A stretch of DNA of 64,000 nt, taken from the NCBI GenBank assembly GCA_030562195.1, contig JAUJPP010000003.1:11811398-11875397 (forward strand), written 5' to 3'. Under the pieces are notes generated by a model that saw nothing but the letters and a program-made list of their open reading frames with translations, was not told the origin of the DNA and did no database searches. The number at the start of each line of letters is the position of its first letter. Position 1 is the stretch's first letter. This document shows, in pieces, positions 27,601 to 39,600 of this stretch. Made by a program: the position numbers and the translations under genes. Source of the DNA: Nipponacmea schrenckii. Taxonomy: Eukaryota > Mollusca > Gastropoda > Lottiidae.

Positions 27601-30600
27601 ATGGAAAGCGCAGTAGACTATCTCACAAATAATAATGTCCAAGGCTGGGATGAGAAGCTAATGAAACTGACATTGGCTTGAAATTACACAAGGATGATTC
27701 ATTTTATTTAGTTAACTTGCTTATGCAACCGTGCAATGTTAGCAATGATTATTATTCCGATTACAGTGATAAATTATAAAAGTCTATTTTATAGAAGCCA
27801 GATTATTCTCATGTCCATGTATAATATCCAAACGTTGCTTTAAGAACATTATGTCGAGACATAAAATTAAGCTAATGAACAATATACATTAAGGCTTATC
27901 TTCATCGAACCATTGTGATACCTAATACAATTAGAAGAATCCGTATTTAGCATAATGTTATTTTTGTATATAAAATGGTATTTTATAATAATTAACTGAA
28001 CGTATTTATTTATTTAAGGTCGATTGTATACTTTCGTATTTGTTTCGTGTTTATATATGTCATAATTATGGGTCATACACCGTACTTACTGTAAATAAAC
28101 TATTAATATTATTACAATTTGATTAAGGACCTCCACAAAACTCTAAAAACTCATAGAGCTTTGTAGGACTCTTCTTATTAAATTTTGGCTATGTAATATT
28201 CCCAGTAATGTTACCTTATGGATGAACATGGCATAGGCAATGCAAGATTCTTTTTCTTTATTGACCACCGATATAAGTATTGGAATTGTTATTAAAAATC
28301 TCGATCATTTTCACAGCCTATTTCTGAAGTAGAGCACTAACAATTTGGTTTCCAACGAATTTGATAAATATTTGGCCAAACACGATAGCGCCAGGAAGTT
28401 AATCAAAATTTCAATCAGTCGGTTTAATTAAATGGTGGTAACCTTCAGGAAGGGTGAGAATTTTACATCAATCTTAAATGAATAAATAATTCCGTCCTTT
28501 ACACCACCTATTTCACACACTTGATATATATATCAATTATTTAAAGTTTTGGAAGTATAATGCAGATATACGATTGGTAAGGACTTCACAACGTGTACAC
28601 ACAATACATAAACCGAAATATTCTAAATCAGATTTTGAAGTTTACGTTAAAGTCGTATTACTATTGATATAATTCAAATTATATATATTTCCTTATTGCT
28701 CTTATCTTCTGTCGTCTAAACCAAAGACGGGTTGACGAGGCAGTTAAAGGCGGGGCCCATGTGCCCTCAGAGCCTGGTACATCTTGCTAGCCGCCCCACT
28801 TTGAATTTTTAACTATTTTATATAAGGAAAGACATGCCGATTCCCTCTCCCCTACTCCTTGGAAATATTGGCCTTCTCACCTAATTTTTTCTAGAAACGC
28901 ACCTGAGTTACCTTTACACGTTACTTGTTACTTATTCGAACATTTTAAAAATAGACAGTATAGCCTTAAACTCTACAATGAAAAGTTTATATTTCTTCAG
29001 TATAGGCCTATCCCTATCTTTAGCATTTTCTATTGATTACAAAAATCGTTAATATTTATTACTGAGTTGTTTGTTTACTTAGATCAAGTTTGAGAGCAAG
29101 GTAGCTAAAGTTGGAATGTCTTCATTTTATTGTTTTCCCCGTTAGAATTGATGAAACGGTAAAAATCTAGAGCCCGAGATTTGATAGAATCGCTCAATCA
29201 ACGACATGAAAATAATTGATACAACCTCGAGGCTTTTGTAAATTATTCACTTACCAGTCGGAAATCTTAAAACCACTGCTCCTTGATAATTTTACTCAGA
29301 GCTGAATTTCTTTTTACATTATCAATTTCTGGTAGAAATAAACTTTATTTTATATTTATTGAGCAGAGAAACATTTATCTAAACTGTTTGCCGCATGTTT
29401 TGTTTATAAAAGCTTTACAGACAGACACATTCGATCAAGTATATCAAAAAATTTGGCGTATAATAAAACTTGAAGAATGAAATTAATGCACTTAAAAAAC
29501 TGTCATATATGTCGCAAACAAAATGTGAAAACAAATTCACACTCGAGTTACAAAGCATTGTGATTTAAGAGAAATCTTTCTTTATAAATTCATATACAGA
29601 CCACTCAAACCATACTTACCAAATTTTCAATTAAAGACTTTCCATCAATATAAACATCGAAATGACACCTGATTTATAATACAAACCTATTAATTCAGAT
29701 GGTACAATAGAGGTCTGCTTGAATAAAGTATTAACATTTAACAGAATTCTTTTAAGTCTTTTATAGTTTTTTTTTTAAAAGAAGATTTAATTTTTATTTT
29801 AGTAGTTAAATTCAAAAAGTTCAAAGACTACACTACATCGGAGCAGTAAATTCTATTGCAACCTTAAATAGCTTAAGTGATAATCCTAGACCATTTATCT
29901 AAAATTCGTACAATATGATTAATATACATATCGTTGTATACATGTATATTGTTTGAGTCATTTGCTATTTAAATCTTTCTGAAACTAGTATCTGTTTCAG
30001 AGGGCCAGGTAGATGTATTAGTAAAACGTGGTTTTCTGTAATAAATTTTTCCATTAGAGTAATTTGAATACTGAAGAGGGTACGTCCTTCAATCTTTAAA
30101 CTTTAATGATGTTTGGGGATTAGTGCTTGAAATATTTGAATTAGAAATCGTGCCTATTTCTGACCTAACACAGCACAACACAACGCTTAATTACATAACA
30201 AAGGGCAAGAAAGATTGCTTTTTTCGGATTATAATATTTTATCTACATTTTCAGGTATATCTATTATGTAAAGTAATTTTTCGTGTTCCATATATTTATC
30301 GTTTTATCAAACAGTATGTACATGTACACTGTTTGATTACATTTCCGCCCTACAAGGTTCAACATTCGGATAAAATGTCAGACTGTTCAAGTTTGGTTAT
30401 AACTGTTAAGATGTTCGGTTCAAATCTATCATATTTTAACTGAATAATTTTAGGCTTAATCTCTTATGAGGATAACAGTTTAAAAAAAAAAAGACATAAT
30501 TTTGTTTAAACAGAAAAAGTTTATTTCTAAATAAGTTCTTTTCTTGATCTGAAGATTGAAAATACTAACCCGAGCTTGTAATACACTGTAACTATACAAG

Positions 30601-33600
30601 CAATTCTTTTCGGTCTAGATTTGGAATTTGATGCCTGAAACCAAGTATTGGCCAGTCTTTCAAGTGACATATTGAAAAAATTTCAACTAGATTTCTGGAA
30701 AAAGTTATAGAAGGTTGTGTTTCGTGATAAAACATAGAACAGATGACAAATGTAATGACATAACCGGTCCATGTCCAGTTAAACAGATATTGTTACACAA
30801 ACCTGAACCATCAACAAGTTCAATAATTTCATGAATCTAAGACATTAGATTTGTAAATGTAGTGTTATTATTATCTTTGTAACAGACGTATTTTGGACCT
30901 TCCCATTGAAATTACCGAAAATGAACTGCTGGCTGGCATACATATATATGGCTCTGGAATACAGTACCTACAATTGAGGGCCAGCGCTAACACAGATACA
31001 AGCTCTCCTTTGCGATGGGGCCTATACTATTTCTGCTTTGACGATGAGCCGCGTTCAGAGAGGCTTTCAACAGCTACCATTCCGTAAAACAATATCTGGG
31101 TGTATGACGTGGTTATGCTTGATTTACAACTTGACATGTTGCCATTATTGTTGTTAACTCATGGGGAAACCACTATCACAATGACACAGTTTCTGGCAGA
31201 TGGGTGACAAAGTTCTTGACAGAGGATCAGAAAGTCCTTAGATCCGCCAGACTTTCACCTATTCCAAAAAATGAAAAAAAAACCTAGTTTTTAATATTCA
31301 CACGCAAATTTGTTGATGTCACGGTGCATGACATAAGTTAATCATATCTCAGTTGATTTAGTTTCATAATTATGTCTAGTATTTTGTAATTTCTGTTGTA
31401 ATTTAATTATTTATTTGATCTGATCATTTGGTCTTTTTTTTCCACCTCGATGTTTAAATTGAGAATATCATTCCAAATTAATTAGACATTTTTCACTGAT
31501 ATCGCACGGTATATATGTGTAATGTAAAACACGTCCGTATCTCTTCTTATATTTTTCTTCTACATTAATAGCTCTGAAAGTATAACCGAATAAAATATAT
31601 CTGTGAGGTCATGGATATACTCAAAAGCCAAGATAGCAATAATCTGATGATGACTGCTGGTACACACTCAAGTTTTTAATCAAAATGATTGAATTTGAAT
31701 CGTGTAATAAATCACGGGGGTTGCACGCTAGACAAGAAATGATCTCATTTCTCTAAATGATATCACACTGCGACTAAACTAATCATGTACGCCCACCGGA
31801 GAGTATACACAGATAATATATTTTTATTTCGTACAACTATTGGACTCGATAGTGATGCGTATCATAAAACAGAAAGAACAATCAATGCAACTATATAGAG
31901 AACACGTGTTAATATTCAAAACATAAAGGATTGGTTGTACGAAGAAAGCTGCTCAGATAATTAACTTACAAAAAAAAAACAACTATTAACATTAAAACAA
32001 GTTGGCCTGACAGATATATTTTTTCTCTCTAATTTGGTTTAGCAGTTTCTAAATTTAACTTCATTTCACAAATAACTGCCTGAATTTGAATGGAAGTAAA
32101 CAACATCTAAACGCAGTAAAATATACACGGAATATCACAGTCAAGATTAGATGATATTGTACAGAATGAACAATTAAACCTTCTGGATATCCTGACCATA
32201 ATCAGAAAACTTTCAAATACATGTAATTGCAGGATGTATATAATCACATAGTTCAACATTAATTTTCCTAAATGATCAACATCCAGCGTAGAACATATTG
32301 TGCGAATCTTCAGTCAACTGCAAAATCTTCCATTCAACAACCACAAAGCGAATATTGTTGTTTTGTTGTACTGGTTCATACCATTAGGAAGATGACAAGA
32401 CAACTCTTGAGTTAAAAAAACTGCAGTAAATTCGATAAACTTCGTCCGAGATATCGGAGAGTGCACATATTGTTGATATATTTTGCATTATTCAGCATAT
32501 TCAGCATTCATTTAACTACCAACCGAATCGAAATCAAACTGCTAACAGAATATTACGCTGTCAAGTGAAAGAACTAATGTGAGCTAAAACAAACTGTATT
32601 TAATAATAAATAATTCATAAAGAAAATTAAAACAAAGCTGCTCCTTGAAGGTAGGAGTATCTGATCAACCATAGTGTACATGTAATCAGCCATACATAGT
32701 GTTTAAAAAGGCTTAATGAGGTATAATCACATTACTTGCGACTAGACCATGTAGTAAATACATGCAAATATATTTTATTGTATAATCATGTGTGCATGGA
32801 TTACCAGGTGTCTTCATTGGAGTTCCAATGACACCAAAACAACGTTAAACATAGATGCTCCATATTCTGGTGGTGATTTACTTAAGAAATCGATCTACCT
32901 TAATTTATATTTGGGGAAAGGGAGGGATTGATTCTCCCAGATCTGGGGTGAAACAAATACTTTATAGAGAAATTGAGTGTCTGGATCTACTGGAGTTTTT
33001 CTTTCGCCTAATGGGCGAAAACTATAGTAGGCCTACCTGTTAAACAGGGCAAAGTTAGGCAATAATTACCTATTTTCCTGACAAGGTTTTCTCGGTGGAT
33101 TCTGGTACTTTAGACCATACTGATTAAAAAAGTGTCTGTACCACCTTTAAATATGCCAAAGATGGCGGCCAAAAATACAAAATGGCTGCCAGAGCCCATA
33201 AATCAGGAACTCTGTGGGTGGGGTTTGCTTGGAAATGATGTCTGTGGGTGGTAAATGGTGGGTAATGAGGAGGACAATAAGATTCAGTTGAAAAAAATGA
33301 CCAACGGGACCTGGCCCTTAAAACTATAAATTCTCATAACTTTTGTTCTGAAAGGCCTATGACAGTGTTTCTGGTGTCCATACCTAGGTTTTTGGGGTTG
33401 GGGAATCTATTTCTGCAATTAATTTGTGTATTTGAGTACTTAATCTGTCAGGAAATACAGCATTGTTGGTACAACTGAGCGAGTACTGCACTGTCTATGG
33501 ACCACAATTAGCTGTGAGTTTTTTTTAATTGATTCGTGATCTGAGCACATACTTTTTATGTTTCAAAGGAAATGTATAGTTTTCTTCAGGAAACTGCACC

Positions 33601-36600
33601 TTCCAGATATGGAAGATCTGAAAACGTTAATGAGTAATGAGTTTCTGATATAAAGGGATACATTTCGCAGCTACTTATTTTTAGCTGCTATCTTTGCTAA
33701 AGTGGAATTTTTTTATCTTTCGCAAAAAACATTTAGAGTACCTACGCTTCTTTAGTTTTGAGAAAACCCATCATACAGGCTGGGTCGAAATCAGAAGATG
33801 TGAAAATTCGATGAAATCGTCAAACTTTTAACTCAATTATACCAGAAAAGGTATGTTTTGCATGAAATGTGCTCGCTGAAGTTGATGAGTGTCGGTTTCA
33901 TTAAAATACACTTTAATATCTAGTTTATTATCATCTTCTATGGAATCCCCTTTGAAGGCAGTTGTATCGAGAAAGTCTATGGTTTTGTGGTTGACGTTGG
34001 CCGTTAGTTTGATGGACGGATGGTGGTTGTTAAGTATTTGAAAGAATAGCTAAAACTGTTCTATAGAGTAAGTCCAAAGCGTGAAAATGTCATCCAAAAA
34101 GCGTCTATTAAAAGTGGGTCAAATGGGCAAAGAAAAAATATCTCAAGTTCCTACTCAGCCATTAAAACTTTTGCGTTCAAGGGAGCAAATCGTTTGCCTG
34201 TGGCTGTACCTGAAGTTTGTAGATATGTTTTGCCATTAAATGTGAAATCGTTGCCGCTTTGACAAATCTTTAAAAGCTGTAGAATTGCATCGTCGGGTCT
34301 GTTTGGATCTGAGATTCTATTAAAAGCTTTAAAAACTGCCATTAGGCCAGCAGTGTTATCGATATTGATGTACATGGAAGTTACATCCATAGAAATCAAA
34401 ATAGCATTCGAAGGAACTCGAAGGTAATAAAGTCAGTTGTGTCCTTAAGGTACAAGCTCGATATTGACATGCTCGTGGTAGTAAGAAATGTATTCGACTT
34501 ACTACCACGGTCAGATATAACCGGGTGGCCTTAACGGCTTCTATTAGGCATAAACCACCCCTTGGTAGGATTCTTATGGAAGTTAGGCGTATCTTAAGTG
34601 TCTCTCATGACAATCGGGTAGGGCAGACATTTAATCATATTGTTTCTGTTTCAGACTTAGTTTGACTAAATTGGCAAGAATATAACATTAAAATAGCGAT
34701 ATTCACTGTTTTACTGTTGTCTAACAATAAGCCCATGGAAACAAATACAATGAATCGGAAAAAAAAAAAGAAAAGAAAAATGAGAAATATTTTTCCTGAT
34801 ACATGTAGTTATTTTCAAATACCATGTTTGTTTCTATTAATATGTGTTCTGACAATGGTTTTCTAAAGTATTAAAACATACTAGTTGCTTCTTTCTTCAT
34901 AATACGTATTATATTTATTTATTTATAGCTCTGTTTCTAGACAAAAGAGATACGAAATATAAAATATATATTCAATATAATAACATTTTTTTAAGTAAGT
35001 ATCAAACTATTATAAAAGATTTCATTTCATTATGAATGCTAGATCATATAAATATTGTGTTCAGATCAACGTATCCTACATTTAGATGGAATCAACATAA
35101 ATAGAAGATAGTCTGTTATCATTATGTATTTCAGAAGTCATTTCGGTAATTCAACATGAAATGAAAATCGCGACGGAGTTGGTCACGCAAAACAATTGAT
35201 CATTTATTCCAGATAACTAAAGAATTAAATATAAGAGTGATGACCTGAATGATAACGAAAAAAGCAATCTACTCGACAATATTTTTTACTGTTAAACTTT
35301 TTCATCATTCATTTTTTTGAATTCTTGTGAATATCGGTTTCCAAAAATATGCTTAATCAGTATTCACATTATCGATCAAATTCTAGCAGGTCCTTTATCA
35401 GAGTTTCCTATATCCTAATGGACACAATGACGTCAACAAATGACCTATGAGATCAAATTTTATCCACATTTATAAGCAAAGTATATCTAATGTGTCCAAG
35501 TACGGAAGCCTTTTTGGCACACGTTATCAATATTTATACTTTTATGAATATATTTTGCACAAAATCTCGAAAATTCGGATTTCACAAGTCGAAATTTCGG
35601 ATTCCAGTGATGTCGTAATGATGACTGCTCACAAACGATATATTCAGCAGGACACAAAAGGTTTTCTGATGAAATAACATGCTGATGTGAGTGATATTAT
35701 CCCAAATTTCAATTTTATTTAGAAGGTTTTACCTTGTAGGAGGAAGAGATACAAGTTAATAGTGGTAGTACATGATACAATTGGACGTCAAATTGTTAAG
35801 TCTAATTGGGCATGTAATTAGTAATAAGTTAAGAAGATTGGGGCAGACATTAACAAAATTGGATCAGCCATTTTAGGATTCAATTTCTGAACAATTTGTA
35901 ATTTCTACGTATATAGAATATGTTCCATTACCATGTTTGGGGTTAATTTTGCTCTTGAAATTTCACTAGAGGGTTTTAAAGAACTATAGAATTATATCCC
36001 AAAATCGAATACCCTGGACTATACTTGGCCATATTCAAATTCAAAGGTTTTATTGGGCTATATTGATATAAGGTTTGCGGAATAGTTCACTGAGAATACA
36101 GAACTCATAATGATTCTTTGATTTTACCATACGAAACCCTGTGTAACCACATATTAGGTACGCCAGGATTCCGATTGGTCCTTGGATCCATTAATTTGAG
36201 GTTTGATGTTGTTCCACCCGGATTTCAGCCGAGTCACCAACAAAAACCAATGCAAAATTCCTTCAAATTGTTTTTCGAAAATCCCTGATTTTATATTTCA
36301 ATTCAATGCCTATGATGCGTAACAACGGTTAGCCGCAATGTTACAATCTACAATCCCTAAGTTTTGTTTGAATTATAACTAGTGGTTAATCGTTTTACGT
36401 CGTCATCACGAATGTTGGTTGGAATCGCCTCAGATACAAGCGAAGCAAACATATTTTGAAAAATTCCTTAGGGTAAAGATCTCTCAACCCCTTCACTCAA
36501 GTGTTTTTGCAGGTTTCTTTAGTGATATCCTTTTAAATATCTACATCTGTCTAGTTTATTTATGAATTTCTTTTATAATCAGTAAGCCCTTAAAATCTTA

Positions 36601-39600
36601 TATAGCTCTTCATTTAGCTACATAGTTAACGATCTTCCAGGTGAACCAAAAGAACTAAATGTTTTTATTAAATAAACCTGACTATCTGATACATCAGAAT
36701 GTCCATAATGATCCCAACACTCTCCCGAATAAACTAGCGGCAATGGTACTAGAACGAAGCGCCTGTGGGATCCCGCATCATACTTAATGAAATGGCCTAA
36801 TTTATTGTAATCCCTACCCTTCCCTCGTAACGCTTTTCAAAGCATCTTTATGGCACTGTTGTGTGAATAATTTAAATAATATTGTTGTAAATGTAATATT
36901 AGAAAATTTAAAACAATAATTGATGTAGGCCCACATTTTTAAGTCTAAATAGAAAAGATAGCTTGCCAGGCAAGGTAACTTACGCCCACTGGCAGCTTTG
37001 TTGATGTAATTAACTAATAGCTGTATGTATTGACAACTTTGATCTTGTATATATTTGATATTAAATTTTATCAATATCACGCAGTAGCTTTGTTTAAATA
37101 ACCAACAGTATATAAGCTTATATTTCAATAAATCATTTGAATAGCATTCAATATGGGCAAGTTGAAGTTAGTTAAAAAGAGACTGTATGAATTGAAACTC
37201 CACAGCAAATAAGTAATGATCTTAGTCAAGCTTCTATCATGGCTACTAGCCGAAATTGGTGGGCTTTTGGTACGTCGAGTGTAGACTGACAGAGAAAGGT
37301 GCAACTGTAATATACATCCAAACAAGCCGAAATTGATGGGTAATTACTAAGTCAAGGACGGACAGAGGGACGGACTGATGTACATAGGGGGAAGGACGGA
37401 CAGAGGGACGGACTGATGTACGGACAGAGGGACAGAGGGACGGACGGACGAACGGACGGACGGATAGACAATGGGGATGGACCTAATATATACATTAATA
37501 TTGTGTTTACTATGTCAAGGACAGACGGTCAAGGGCAGACCGACAGATGGACAGGGGCAACGGTAGTATACATCATATCCATATTGCTTTTACTAAGTCA
37601 AGGGCAATAACTCAAAATCCGTTCATTCGATAATTTCCATACATGCTTACCAAGTTTCATTTAGATTGGATAAAAAATTTAGCCTCTATCGTGGATACAA
37701 CCCAAATTTGACGTGTTTTTACTAAGTCAAGGGCAATAACTCAAAATCCGTCCATTCGATAATTTCCATTTTTGAACTTGACTGAGATCTGACCAATTTA
37801 TATATGTATACCAAGTTTCTTTAAGATCGAATAAAAACTGTAGCCTCTTTTGTGGATACAACCCAAATTTGACGCGTTTTTTACTTAGTCAAGGGCAATA
37901 ACTCAAAATCCGTTCATTCGGTAATTTCCATTTTCGAACTTGACTGAGATCTTATCAATATATACATGTATACCAAGTTTCATTAAGGTCGGATAAAAAC
38001 TGTAGCCTTTATTGTGGATACAACCAAAGTTGACGCGTTTTTACTAAGTCAAGGGCAATAACTCAAAAACCGTTCATGCGATAATTTCCATTTTCGAACT
38101 TGACCGAGATATCACCAATATATACATGTATACTAAGTTTCATTAAGATCGGATAAAAACTGTAGCTTCTATTGTGGAAACAACCAAAATTTGACGGACC
38201 GGCGGACGGACGGACAGGGGCGACGACAATATACGCCCACATTTCCACGTGGGCGTATAAAAACGCTGAATAAGAATATTTAAACAAAGATCGTGACTAT
38301 TAAAATATATGACATTCACTTCCATAGAAATTATAATTAAGTTATATAGAACTTTTTTGATTTATTAAATATTTTTTTTAACAGTAACATTCTAAATGCT
38401 GATTCCATCTTATGTAATTATCTCGATGCCAGTTCGAGTCAATTTATCATTACATATAATATGTCATACTAAATCGTAAATATATCTACAAAACACTTAA
38501 AACAGACATATGCCACATGTTTTCATGGATGATACAGTAAACGCTATTTGATATGAAGGTACCATTGTCTGTTTCTAATGAAAGATGTGACCGAGTACGT
38601 TCTGCGCTCTGCGCATGATTAAATTCAGTTGGAAAACGAATTGTATCCTATCTCTTAATTATTTAACACTGTTAAGCATAATGGTAATATGTCACAAAAT
38701 AGCGTTTTTCGAAACAGTTAACCATTGATTATTTGCATTATTTATGTATGGCAGACATCATGACATTGTTCTCTTTAAAAGATGTCTGTGAACTATTTTC
38801 ATAAGTTTGAAAAAAAAAAATTAATAAAAAAAAATTCCAAAAAGCTGTGAAAATGAAATCTATCGGCGAGAGGTTTTTAATAAATAGCGAGATAATGTCA
38901 AATAGATATGTCAATCTGTCTGTCCACCTGTTGCCCTTCAGTAGTCCTACCTCACAATTTGTGATAAACATAAATAACTGAAACCTTGCAATTCTCGTCT
39001 GCAAAAGATTATTTTGGGTTGTGGTGGATCTTTCTTGAGATAACGTTCAGCTCTATTTTATATCAAAGACTTGATAATCAATCAAAATCAAGTTTAGCTT
39101 AAGGCCTTAAAGAAATGTTCCATAATAAACATTATTATTAAAGCATGAGAGCCTAACCATACATGGTATTGTAAACGTTACGTAAACAACACGCTTTAAC
39201 AGTAAAAACCCACGTATACAGAAATTCAAAGAAAAATCTATGATTATAAAAAGTATCAAACCAAAAGAATGGTTCGGTAAACTGATTTTGAATTTTATTA
39301 CTCTGCAGTCAAGACATAATTCCATCTAGCTACAATAAGGAAAACCAAATGCTGTCTTCATGCTACAAACTTGTTAAAAATTGTCAGTTATTTACATACA
39401 TCCGAAAATCCATTTTGTTTTATGACAGGACCAAAATGAGGGTCTGGATACAGATTCACTATAAACAGAATGGACTGAAGAATTTTATCTGTGCATTTTC
39501 AAATACAATTGAAGCAAGCACACTGAATCATATTTTCGTTGTTCTTCTTTCACCTGATTCTAAGTCACATATTATTCTTTAATTTTGCATCCAGATTGCA

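Noticed and set aside
34151..34399. Stand-alone 82-residue protein
   Set aside because: It is the only unbroken piece of the Penelope-like RT relic and not a gene by itself.
37416..37610. Open frame rich in Asp/Gly/Arg (DRGTDGRTDGR)
   Set aside because: It is a translation of the ACGG microsatellite inside the pearl-like element.
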